Assembly: GCA_902781655.1 (NCBI GenBank)
Contig: CACZJZ010000013.1
Coordinates: 1-64,000, forward strand
Direction: 5' to 3'
From: an uncultured Lachnospiraceae bacterium
GTDB lineage: Bacteria > Bacillota > Clostridia > Lachnospirales > Lachnospiraceae
Length of the DNA: 64,000 nucleotides
Below, in pieces: positions 37,610-45,969 of the stretch. How positions within the stretch are numbered: position 1 is the stretch's first letter; every line of letters starts with the position of its first letter. Below the pieces are notes generated by a model. It saw only the letters and a list, made by a program, of their open reading frames with translations, searched no databases and was not told the DNA's origin. The translations under genes were made by a program, and so were the position numbers.

Positions 37610-37728
37610 ACCGCTTCTCTTCCTCCAACCAGTTTTACGTATTCTTGACGGTCTCTTTACATACCGCCATACCCTCTTCGTCCATTGCCTATTTTCAGGG
37701 AGATTTCTATGCCGCACAATCAGGGTAA

Positions 37729-37756
37729 TGTAAAGTGTATGTAAGATTTATGTAAA
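37729..37756 (-). promoter_or_regulatory. Pho-box-like triplet upstream of nptA
   Basis: Minus strand hexamers TTTACA, CTTACA and TTTACA at 37756, 37745 and 37734, exactly 11 bp apart. This is the spacing and sequence type of PhoP binding repeats in Firmicutes (TTAACA-like). The last hexamer can act as a -35, 17 bp before CATAGA. The binding is inferred. Confidence 0.6.
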
Positions 37757-37802
37757 ATACGCTGTCACTGTGTAAAAGCCGGTATCTCATCCGTGAATGT
37801 GC

Positions 37803-37835
37803 GTTCGCTGACACGTCGCTGACATGTCAGCGAAC
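37803..37835. promoter_or_regulatory. Triple 9-mer operator candidate upstream of the ABC-F gene
   Basis: TCGCTGACA occurs twice in direct order (37805, 37816; 11 bp apart) and once inverted (TGTCAGCGA, 37825), giving both a perfect 16-bp palindrome and 11-nt outer arms. It ends 18 bp before the -35 of the ABC-F promoter. Confidence 0.55.
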
Positions 37836-37852
37836 CTCCTATTGAAAAGATA

Positions 37853-37881
37853 TTGAAAAGAATTTCTTCTTAAGTTATGCT
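37853..37881 (+). promoter_or_regulatory. Promoter of the ABC-F gene
   Basis: TTGAAA, 17 bp, TATGCT, about 80 nt upstream of the ATG at 37964, in a short AT-rich stretch. Confidence 0.6.
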
Positions 37882-37963
37882 GACTAGCGGCACACCGCGA
37901 AGCCACTTTCAAACTCATTTCAACCGAACATTCTGTATTCCGCAGAAGAAAGGCAGTCAGTCC

Positions 37964-39601
37964 ATGATCGCAGCAAACAACGTAACCTACCGGGTCGGCA
38001 AGAAGGCCCTGTTTGAAGATGTCAACATCAAATTTCTGCCGGGCGAGTGCTACGGCATCATCGGTGCCAACGGCGCCGGCAAGTCCACCTTCCTCAAAAT
38101 CCTCTCCGGCCAGCTGGAGACAACAAACGGCACCGTGACCATGGATCCGGGCCAGCGTCTCTCCTTCCTCGAGCAGGATCAGAACAAATATGATGACCAG
38201 ATCGTCCTCGATACCGTCATGCAGGGCAACGCCCATCTGTATGAGGTGATGAAGGAGAAAGACGCGCTCTATGCCAAGCCCGACTTCTCCGACGCGGACG
38301 GCGAGCGCGCCGCTGTGCTGGAGGCAGACTTTGCAGAGATGGACGGCTGGAACGCCGAGAGCGACGCCGAGACCCTGCTGACCGGCCTTGGCATTGATCC
38401 TTCCTTCCATCAGATGACCATGGGCGGGCTGAACGGCGCCCAGAAGGTCAAGGTCCTCCTCGCGCGCGCCCTGTTCGGCAATCCGGACATCCTGCTTCTC
38501 GACGAGCCGACCAACCACCTGGACATGGACGCGATCGCCTGGCTCGAGGAATTTCTCATCGGCTTTGAGAACACCGTGATCGTCGTCTCCCATGACCGCT
38601 ATTTTCTCAACAAGGTCTGCACCTATATCGCCGATATCGACTACGGCAAAATCCAGCTTTATGCCGGTAACTATGATTTCTGGTTTGAGTCGAGCCAGCT
38701 GATGATCCGGCAGATGAAGGAAGAGAACCGCAAGAAGGAAGAGAAAATCAAGGAACTCAAGGAATTCATCTCCCGCTTCTCCGCGAACGCCTCCAAATCC
38801 AAGCAGGCCACGAGCCGTAAGCGCGCGCTGGAGAAAATACAGCTCGAGGACATCCGCCCCTCGTCCCGCAAATATCCCTACATCGATTTCCGCCCGAACC
38901 GTGAGATCGGAAATGAGGTGCTCACCATTGAGAATCTCAGCAAGACGGTCGGCGGCGTGAAGGTCCTCGACCACTTCAATCTGGTCGTCGGTCACAATGA
39001 CAAAATTGCCTTTGTCGGCGGGCAGGAGCTTGCCAAGACGACACTCTTTGAGATCCTGATGGGAAACCTCGAACCCGACGAGGGCAGTTTCAAATGGGGC
39101 GTCACCACCTCCCGCGCGTACTTCAGGAAGGACAATACATCCCTGTTCGATTCAGATCTCAACATCACCGAATGGCTCTCCGGCTATTCGGAGATCAAGG
39201 ACGTCTCCTATGTGCGCGGGTTCCTTGGCCGCATGCTCTTTCCCGGCGAGGACGGTGTCAAGAAGGTGCGTGTGCTCTCCGGCGGAGAGAAGGTCCGCTG
39301 CCAGCTCTCCTCGATGATGATCAGCGGCGCGAACGTGCTGATCTTCGATGAGCCCACGAACCATCTCGACATGGAATCCATCTCCGCCCTCAATGAAGGC
39401 ATGATCCGCTTCCCGGGCGTCGAGCTCATTGCCTGCCGCGATCATCAGGTTGTGCAGACTACCGCGAACCGCATCATCGAATTCCTGCCGGGCGGCAGCT
39501 ATATCGACAAGGTCACAGATTATGACTCCTACCTCGAGAGCGATGCGGACGCGAGAAAGAGAACCGTTTACGTGTCTGATTTTGACGAGGACGAGAACTG
39601 A
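37964..39601 (+). CDS. ABC-F family ATPase, YkpA/YbiT type, with degenerate second site
   Basis: Soluble twin-ATPase protein without membrane spans; ABC-F proteins act on the ribosome in translation or antibiotic protection. Site 1 has Walker A GANGAGKST, a variant signature LNGAQKVKVLLA, DEPTNHLD and a normal VVSHDRYFLN switch. A charged linker (about residues 240-290) follows. Site 2 has signature LSGGEKVRCQLSS and DEPTNHLD, but its Walker A reads GGQELAKTT and its switch IACRDHQ lacks the usual His. The start at 37964 matches the family N-terminus (MIAANNVTYRVGKKALFEDV) with AAAGG upstream. It is in the same direction as the PHP-HAD gene 81 nt on. Confidence 0.88.
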   Translation: MIAANNVTYRVGKKALFEDVNIKFLPGECYGIIGANGAGKSTFLKILSGQLETTNGTVTMDPGQRLSFLEQDQNKYDDQIVLDTVMQGNAHLYEVMKEKDALYAKPDFSDADGERAAVLEADFAEMDGWNAESDAETLLTGLGIDPSFHQMTMGGLNGAQKVKVLLARALFGNPDILLLDEPTNHLDMDAIAWLEEFLIGFENTVIVVSHDRYFLNKVCTYIADIDYGKIQLYAGNYDFWFESSQLMIRQMKEENRKKEEKIKELKEFISRFSANASKSKQATSRKRALEKIQLEDIRPSSRKYPYIDFRPNREIGNEVLTIENLSKTVGGVKVLDHFNLVVGHNDKIAFVGGQELAKTTLFEILMGNLEPDEGSFKWGVTTSRAYFRKDNTSLFDSDLNITEWLSGYSEIKDVSYVRGFLGRMLFPGEDGVKKVRVLSGGEKVRCQLSSMMISGANVLIFDEPTNHLDMESISALNEGMIRFPGVELIACRDHQVVQTTANRIIEFLPGGSYIDKVTDYDSYLESDADARKRTVYVSDFDEDEN

Positions 39602-39682
39602 ACGGCGTTTCCGCCAGAGCGCTGTGACCGGCTGAGGGCCTGTCCTCTTCCAGATACTGTCTTCCAAATACTGAGGTGATGT

Positions 39683-41539
39683 ATGAACAGAATCGACTTA
39701 CATGTGCACTCCAGCTGCTCCGACGGGACACTCACCCCGGCAGAACTCGTGCATCACGCAAGGGAACTCGGGCTGACCGCATTCGCGCTCACGGATCATG
39801 ACACGACGGCAGGACTGACAGAGGCGGTGCATGCCGGCCTCCGGGAGGGCATCGATGTGGTGCCCGGGATTGAATTCAGCACCGAATACCGCGGAAAGGA
39901 CATTCATATCCTCGGCTACTGCTTCGATTACGAGGCGGAGGATTTCCAGAGACGGATCCATGAATTTGCCGACGCGCGCGACCTGAGAAACCGGCGGATG
40001 TGTGAGAAACTCTGCAGCGCCGGATACCCGGTCCCCTATGAGGATCTGATGGCGGAGAATAAGGGGTCCATCGTCACCCGCGCCCAGTTCGCGGCCTACA
40101 TGGTGCAGCATGGCATCGTCGCCTCGCGCGAGGAGGCGTTTGACCACTATATCGGCGACGACTGCCCGTATTTTGTCCCGCGCGAAAAGATCACGCCGGA
40201 AATGGCGGTGCGTTTCCTTCTCGATTACCACGGCGTTCCCGTGCTCGCCCACCCGTATCAGTACGGGCTTCCGGAGGAGGAGCTGGAGCAGCTGCTCTCG
40301 CACCTGAAGTCCGCCGGACTGATGGGTCTTGAATGTATCTATTCACGCTACCCGGAGGATCAGGTGCGGGCGCTCACAAGGCTCGCGGATCGATTCGGCC
40401 TTCTCGTGACCGGCGGCTCCGATTATCACGGCGCGAACAAGCCGGGACTGGAAATGGGAACGGGCTACGGTCAGCTCTTTGTCCCTGAACAGTGTCTCAC
40501 TGCGCTCCGCCGCACGCTCTTTCACACGGGGGAGGAGACGCGGGTTTTCTTTGCAGACCTCGATGGCACACTGCTGAACAGCGAGAAGACCGTCTCACCC
40601 CGCACCATGGACACGCTGGAGCGCTGGTGCGCCGCAGGCAATCTTCTTGTCCTGAGTTCCGGCCGGGCTCTCTACGATTGTCAGCAGGTCCTCGACGAGC
40701 TGCCTCTCCGGGAGCTGCCGGGTGTCTACATTGAGGCATGCAACGGCGCTCTGCTCTACGACTGCGGCACACGGCAGACCATTTACCGCGAGGGCATTCC
40801 GCGCGCCCTGCTGAACGAACTTTTCGACGACTGCCGCGCGCACGGCGTCTATGTCCATACCTATACAGACCGCGGCATCGCGGTGCGCCTTTACCGGAAA
40901 GAGACAAAATTCTACCAGCGCTACCATCACATGACCGTTATCGAGGCCGGCTTGCCGGCAGATTCCGATTTTGTGCCGGACGCGGCGGATAAGGAAGCGC
41001 GGCAGTCCTACTACGCGGATTCCTCAAACTGCCGGGCGGCCAGTGCGGTGCGCTTCTCAGCAGATGGCACCCCCGCCGCATTCGGTGGATTCTGCGACGA
41101 TCCGCGTACCAATCCGGCCGGCGGAGACATCACAAAAGTCCTCACGCAGGACCCCTGCAAGTGCATCGCCATCGAGCTGGAGGATCCGGAGCGGATTGCG
41201 GCGCTCGAAGCCTTTCTCCGGGATAAATATCAGGGAAAGCTCGACGTGTTCATGTCCAACGAGTGGTACCTGGAGATCATTTCAGAATACGCCGGCAAGG
41301 GGCAGGGCCTGACCCGCTTCTGCCGCACGCTCGGCATTCCGGTCTCCCACACCCTTGCAGCCGGCGACTCAGAGAATGACATCAGCATGCTCCGCGCCGC
41401 CGGCACCGGCATCGCCATGTGCAACGGCATCCCGCAGATGCCGGGCATTGAAAAAGCCGCCGATGCCGTCACCCTCACGGATAACGACCACGACGGCCTC
41501 GTGCCCTTTCTCGAGCAGGCTATGAACGCCCGGCGCTGA
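39683..41539 (+). CDS. PHP-domain / HAD-hydrolase fusion
   Basis: Two phosphoesterase folds in one chain of 618 residues. Residues 1-285 are a PHP domain like the YciV/RNase AM group (RIDLHVHSSCSDGTLTP, LTDHDTT, GIEFST, ILGYC, SDYHG). Residues 287-618 are a Cof-type HAD phosphatase (FFADLDGTLLNS with Asp292/Asp294, SSGR, GKGQG, AAGDSENDISML). All metal and catalytic motifs are intact, so both halves should be active; the PHP half may dephosphorylate a nucleotide and the HAD half a sugar phosphate or nucleotide product. A poorly conserved insert lies in the HAD cap region. Two terminators follow. Confidence 0.88.
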   Translation: MNRIDLHVHSSCSDGTLTPAELVHHARELGLTAFALTDHDTTAGLTEAVHAGLREGIDVVPGIEFSTEYRGKDIHILGYCFDYEAEDFQRRIHEFADARDLRNRRMCEKLCSAGYPVPYEDLMAENKGSIVTRAQFAAYMVQHGIVASREEAFDHYIGDDCPYFVPREKITPEMAVRFLLDYHGVPVLAHPYQYGLPEEELEQLLSHLKSAGLMGLECIYSRYPEDQVRALTRLADRFGLLVTGGSDYHGANKPGLEMGTGYGQLFVPEQCLTALRRTLFHTGEETRVFFADLDGTLLNSEKTVSPRTMDTLERWCAAGNLLVLSSGRALYDCQQVLDELPLRELPGVYIEACNGALLYDCGTRQTIYREGIPRALLNELFDDCRAHGVYVHTYTDRGIAVRLYRKETKFYQRYHHMTVIEAGLPADSDFVPDAADKEARQSYYADSSNCRAASAVRFSADGTPAAFGGFCDDPRTNPAGGDITKVLTQDPCKCIAIELEDPERIAALEAFLRDKYQGKLDVFMSNEWYLEIISEYAGKGQGLTRFCRTLGIPVSHTLAAGDSENDISMLRAAGTGIAMCNGIPQMPGIEKAADAVTLTDNDHDGLVPFLEQAMNARR

Positions 41540-41562
41540 CATGCCGCATGTGTTTATTTCCA

Positions 41563-41615
41563 GCAGAAGCTGCCCCGCAGCTTCTGCGTTTTTCGGCGCT
41601 GAGGCGCCGAAAAAA
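41563..41615 (+). terminator. Double-hairpin terminator, copy 1
   Basis: Hairpin GCAGAAGCTGC/GCAGCTTCTGC with a CCC loop, then GTTTTT, then a second hairpin CGGCGC/GCGCCG bounded by T5 and A6. It lies 24 nt after the PHP-HAD stop and is followed by an almost identical copy. Confidence 0.85.
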
Positions 41616-41641
41616 CATCATCCTGGCGTGCCATTTCCCCT

Positions 41642-41693
41642 GCAGAAGCTGCTCCGCAGCTTCTGCGTTTTTCGGCGCTGAGGCGCCGAAAAA
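41642..41693 (+). terminator. Double-hairpin terminator, copy 2
   Basis: Near-identical to copy 1 (only the loop, TCC against CCC, differs), in direct orientation with a 79-bp offset. It ends 3 nt before the stop codon of the small acidic protein encoded on the other strand. Confidence 0.85.
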
Positions 41694-41696
41694 CCA

Positions 41697-41957
41697 TTAT
41701 CCTTCCACAATGAGGTATCTTCCGTCCCCCACGGCAAAAACCTCCGCCTCCTCCAGAATCGTCTGCTCATCTGCACCATCCAGATCGACCCCGGTCTCCT
41801 GAAAGTACTGCCACACCTGCTCCGCATTCTTCACTACCTGCGCGTCACAGTCCTCCAGAAATGCCTCCGCCTCTTCCCAGGTCTCGGCTACCGGCTCCGG
41901 GAACAGTTTTCCCTGCTGATCCAGAAAACACTGCAGCACCTTTTCATCAAATTCCAT
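41697..41957 (-). CDS. Small acidic protein of unknown function
   Basis: 86 residues, strongly acidic (for example ETWEEAEAFLEDCDAQ), no membrane span or signal peptide. It reads MEFDEKVLQCFLDQQGKLFP at the start and EAEVFAVGDGRYLIVEG at the end. It looks like a known but uncharacterised small clostridial family. It begins 25 nt after ppk and is likely co-transcribed with ppx-ppk, which hints at but does not prove a polyphosphate-linked role. Confidence 0.75.
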   Translation of the reverse strand: MEFDEKVLQCFLDQQGKLFPEPVAETWEEAEAFLEDCDAQVVKNAEQVWQYFQETGVDLDGADEQTILEEAEVFAVGDGRYLIVEG

Positions 41958-41982
41958 ACTGGTACCTCTTGTTTTTACTTCC

Positions 41983-44247
41983 TCAGCTTTCCGGCGCCGT
42001 CTCCGGGATGAACACGCGCGTATCCCGCGGGTCCGCCACCGCGGCCGCCGCCACTGCCTCGTTGCAGAAAGTAAGCTGCGAATTCACAATTTCCTTGCCG
42101 CGGCGGTCTACTCTATCATAGACGCCGTCCGCATTCATCTCGCACGCCTGCTCGGTGTCGGCAAGCTCTGTCTTCAGAATGTGCACAGCCTTCGCCGCGA
42201 TCGCCGGATCCTCAAGCGGGAACATGATCTCCACGCGGCGGTCCAGATTTCGCGGCATCCAGTCCGCGGAAGCGGCGTACACCTCCGGCGAGCCGCCGTT
42301 TTCAAAATAAAAGATACGGCTGTGCTCCAGGAAATACCCGACGATCGAGCGCACATGGATGTTTTCGGAAATGCCCGGAATGCCGACGCGCAGGCAGCAG
42401 ATTCCCCGGATCACGAGATCGATCCGCACGCCGGCGGCGCTCGCCTTGTACAGCGCCTCTATGATGTCCGGGTCGCAGAGGGAATTCATCTTGGCCATGA
42501 TGTGCGCTGCCTCTCCCGCTCTCGCGTGCTCCGCCTCCCGACCGATCAGATACAGGAACCGGTCCTTCAGCCACAGTGGCGCGAGCGTGAGGCGGTTCCA
42601 GTGCCGCGGCTCGGAATATCCGCTCAGCATATTGAAGACAGCTGTCGCATCCTCGCCGTACGCCTCACGGCACGTAAACAGACCGACATCCGTGTAGAGC
42701 TTTGCCGTCGAATCATTATAGTTGCCGGTCGCGAGGTGCACGTAGCGGCGGATGCCGTCCTCCTCGCGCCTTACCACCAGCGTGATCTTGGAATGCGTCT
42801 TGAGGCCGACCAGACCGTAAATGACGTGACAGCCAGCCTTTTCCAGCATTTTCGCCCAGCCGATGTTGTGTTCCTCGTCGAACCTCGCCTTGAGTTCGAC
42901 CAGCACCATGACCTGCTTGCCGTTCTCCGCGGCGCGGGCAAGTGCCGCGATGATCGGCGAGTTGCCGGACACGCGGTACAGCGTCTGCTTGATCGCGAGC
43001 ACATCCGGATCCACAGCGGCCTGTGCGACAAAATTCACAACCGGCGTGAAGGTCTCATAGGGATGATGCATGAAGATATCGCCCTTTCGGATGCAGGCGA
43101 ACACATCCGCCCCCTCCGGAATCTCCGGCACTGCCTGCGGCCTGGCGTACCGATGCTCCCGAAACGCGTCAAAACCGTCGAGTCCGTACAGCTTCATCAG
43201 GAAGGTCAGGTCCAGCGGCCCGTCGATGAAGAACACTTCGCTTTCCTGCACGCGGAGCTCCTGCTTCAGCAGAGACAGGAGCCGCTCGTCGATCCCACTC
43301 TCCACCTCCAGCCGGATTGCCTCGCCCCACTGGCGCCGCTTCAGCTGCTTCTCGATCTCCTTCAGCAGATCCTCCGCCTCATCCTCGTCAATCGAGAGAT
43401 CCGCGTTGCGCATGACGCGAAACGGGCAGGCGCTGACAACATCGTAGTTGAGGAAGAGTTGCGGCATGTTGTGCCGGATGATCTCCTCAAGGAAGATGAT
43501 ACGCACCGGCCCATCTGCCTGCGCCGGCAGCACCGTGAACCGCGGAAGCCCGCTCGGCACCTGCACAACCGCGACATCGAGATCGGCAGCTTCCGCGCCC
43601 TTCCCGTGCCCCTTCTTCTGTCTCAGAATGCTCGGGCCAGCATCCGTCTTGCGCGTAAGGAGCGCGGCGATGTTCAGCGTCTTGTTCCGCACAAGCGGGA
43701 ACGGCCGCGAGGAATCCACCGCGGTGGGCGTGAGAACCGGATAGACCTCCTCTTCAAAATACCGTCTGACGAAGGTCTCTTCCTCCTCCGTCAGTTCCTC
43801 GTACTGGACCGTCTCAAGGTTCGCTTCCTGCTTCAGCGCGGGCACCAGCATGCGTCCATACGTCGAATACTGAAGGTCCACAAATTTGTGTGTGGCGGAC
43901 AGCACCGCCGCTAACTGCGCACTCGCCGTCATGCCGGCAATATCCGTCTTGCGGTAGCCCGCGTTCTCCATATCCTTCAGGCTGGCGACACGGACCATGA
44001 AAAATTCGTCCAGATTGGAACTCGTGATCGACAGGAATTTCAGCCGCTCGAACAGCTTGTTGTCCCGCCGCCTGGCCTCGCCGAGCACCCGCTCGTTAAA
44101 CTGCAGCCAGGATAGCTCCCGGTTGATATAGTAAGCCGGATTTCTCCAGTCGATTTCTCCGCCCTTTACAGCCACCGCGGAGTCTGTTCCGCTCATTGCT
44201 CCCGAACCCTGTTTTCTGCTGATCCCGTTCTGATTCTCCGCACTCAT
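41983..44247 (-). CDS. ppk: Polyphosphate kinase 1
   Basis: Membrane-associated enzyme polymerising the gamma-phosphate of ATP into polyphosphate. The N-terminal domain (PAYYINRELSWLQFNERVLG), the autophosphorylated His in GLKTHSKITLVVRREEDG, and the second active-site His in FLEHSRIFYF are present, as are the Arg/Lys motifs around VLVELKARFDEEHNIGWAKM. The length of 754 is slightly longer than the usual 690-700, partly from a 35-residue polar N-terminus. It follows ppx by 50 nt. Confidence 0.95.
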   Translation of the reverse strand: MSAENQNGISRKQGSGAMSGTDSAVAVKGGEIDWRNPAYYINRELSWLQFNERVLGEARRRDNKLFERLKFLSITSSNLDEFFMVRVASLKDMENAGYRKTDIAGMTASAQLAAVLSATHKFVDLQYSTYGRMLVPALKQEANLETVQYEELTEEEETFVRRYFEEEVYPVLTPTAVDSSRPFPLVRNKTLNIAALLTRKTDAGPSILRQKKGHGKGAEAADLDVAVVQVPSGLPRFTVLPAQADGPVRIIFLEEIIRHNMPQLFLNYDVVSACPFRVMRNADLSIDEDEAEDLLKEIEKQLKRRQWGEAIRLEVESGIDERLLSLLKQELRVQESEVFFIDGPLDLTFLMKLYGLDGFDAFREHRYARPQAVPEIPEGADVFACIRKGDIFMHHPYETFTPVVNFVAQAAVDPDVLAIKQTLYRVSGNSPIIAALARAAENGKQVMVLVELKARFDEEHNIGWAKMLEKAGCHVIYGLVGLKTHSKITLVVRREEDGIRRYVHLATGNYNDSTAKLYTDVGLFTCREAYGEDATAVFNMLSGYSEPRHWNRLTLAPLWLKDRFLYLIGREAEHARAGEAAHIMAKMNSLCDPDIIEALYKASAAGVRIDLVIRGICCLRVGIPGISENIHVRSIVGYFLEHSRIFYFENGGSPEVYAASADWMPRNLDRRVEIMFPLEDPAIAAKAVHILKTELADTEQACEMNADGVYDRVDRRGKEIVNSQLTFCNEAVAAAAVADPRDTRVFIPETAPES

Positions 44248-44297
44248 ATTGACCGCCCTTTTCCCAATCCCATTTATATCCCGTGCCGCACATTCCG

Positions 44298-45842
44298 CTA
44301 TTTTCGCTTTGTCTGCCGGATGACCGGCCGGATGCCGTAAACCTCCTCAAAGAAATCGGCCCGGTGGACAAACAGTCCCTTCTCCATCGTCAGATCCACC
44401 TCGCCCGGCACCCGGATGAACAGCTGTCCATCGCGCACCTCCACGCGGATATCGTGGAATTTCTGCTCGTGCGACCGGTCAAGACCGTTCGCCAGCCGCA
44501 GGATCGCGGTCAGCTTTGCGATCGTCAGATACGACTGCCTGTCGAGATCCGTCGCCGACTGCTGGGCGCGGTAATAGATGAAGGTCTCGTGATTGAACTT
44601 CACCACGTTCGCGATGATCTCCCGCTCAATATGGGACAGACCGATGATCTCCGTCGCCATGATGATGTCATAGGAGCACTTCCCGACATTGACCATGGAA
44701 ATATACTTGCCGCAGTCGTGCAGAATCGCCGCGATCCGCAGGAGCAGACGCTCCCGTTCCCCAAGTCCGTGATACTTCTTCGTCGCATCAAAGATTTTGA
44801 CCGCGATCTCCTCCAGCTCGTGCTGGCGCTCCGGAATGCCGTGATACCGCTCCGCGGTGTTGTGCGCGATGGAGAGAATGTCTGCCTCGAAATCATGGTC
44901 CGGCAGCTTGTATCCCTTCTTCTCCGCGAATTCGTACACCATCCCGTCGCAGAGCGTCACGCCCGGCGCCCAGATCATCTCGGAACCGAAGGCATCCACG
45001 ATGCACTCCAGCATTTTACCGGAGACGTAGAGCAGCGGAACATTGTCGTCCGCCATGCCGAGGCGCTTCGCCACCTCCTGGGCATTCATCGTGCGGACCC
45101 GCTCCATCACAGAGCGGAACGTCGCGCAGTCGATATAGCCGGGATCCCGGCCTGTCAGCGTGCGGTGCTGCAGAATCGGCGAAATATAGTCGTCAACCAC
45201 GATGATGTTGCGGATCCGCTGCTCTCCGAGATACAGATTCTGGAACACTTTCAACTGAGAATTCACCAGTTCCCCGATGACATAGTCAAGCCGTCTCGCC
45301 CCGGCGTCGATAGAATGAATCTGATCATAAAGCCGCAGCACGCCGAGCTTCAGATTCTGCGTCTCGATGAGGCGGTCCTTGTCGAACAGCGAGATCTGGA
45401 TAGAAGAGCCACCGATATCGACAATGGCGGTTGGCCTCTCGATGAACCTCGTGAAGCCCTCACCCCTCGCCGCAATCGATTTGTAATCCAGAAACCGCTG
45501 CTCCGAGTTGGAGAGCACATCAATGTGAATGCCTGTGAGAAGCTCAATGCCGTCGAGCACCACCGTGGAATTGACCATCTCCCGGATGGCGCTCGTGCCA
45601 TAGGCCCGATACTCCTTCACGCCGTAGCTGTCCATGATTTTCCGGTACTCGGACAGAAGCGCCTTGAGTTCCCCGACATGCTCATAGCTGATTTTGCCCG
45701 TGCGGAACGTATCTGTTCCAAGATTGATGCGATGAGACACATGATCAATCTCGCGGATGCCGTTCTTCTTCGAGCACTCGCTGATGGTCAGACCGATCTC
45801 ATAGCTTCCGACGTCAATCGCGCCGAATAACTGAACTGCCAT
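44298..45842 (-). CDS. ppx: Exopolyphosphatase / guanosine pentaphosphate phosphatase with HD domain
   Basis: Ppx/GppA family: hydrolyses terminal phosphates of polyphosphate, and in some members converts pppGpp to ppGpp. The ASKHA-type ATPase fold is seen in GAIDVGSYEIGLTISE and TAIVDIGGSSIQISLFDKD; the C-terminal half is an HD-like domain (ILHDCGKYISMVNVGKC). The start at 45842 is set by AGGAGG upstream and the conserved MAVQLFGAIDVG; a longer open frame is not conserved. It pairs with ppk, a make-and-break module, and sits in a window that also encodes Rel. Confidence 0.92.
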   Translation of the reverse strand: MAVQLFGAIDVGSYEIGLTISECSKKNGIREIDHVSHRINLGTDTFRTGKISYEHVGELKALLSEYRKIMDSYGVKEYRAYGTSAIREMVNSTVVLDGIELLTGIHIDVLSNSEQRFLDYKSIAARGEGFTRFIERPTAIVDIGGSSIQISLFDKDRLIETQNLKLGVLRLYDQIHSIDAGARRLDYVIGELVNSQLKVFQNLYLGEQRIRNIIVVDDYISPILQHRTLTGRDPGYIDCATFRSVMERVRTMNAQEVAKRLGMADDNVPLLYVSGKMLECIVDAFGSEMIWAPGVTLCDGMVYEFAEKKGYKLPDHDFEADILSIAHNTAERYHGIPERQHELEEIAVKIFDATKKYHGLGERERLLLRIAAILHDCGKYISMVNVGKCSYDIIMATEIIGLSHIEREIIANVVKFNHETFIYYRAQQSATDLDRQSYLTIAKLTAILRLANGLDRSHEQKFHDIRVEVRDGQLFIRVPGEVDLTMEKGLFVHRADFFEEVYGIRPVIRQTKRK

Positions 45843-45969
45843 CCCCGAACCTCCTGCTTCGTCGCTGCTTTGTCCTGCTCCGAATGATCCCCTGCTTCCG
45901 CGAATCACAGCAGCCATCGCGAACTCACATGGTTATATCGTCTCTGTGTATTTCCGGCTATGCCGCCAA

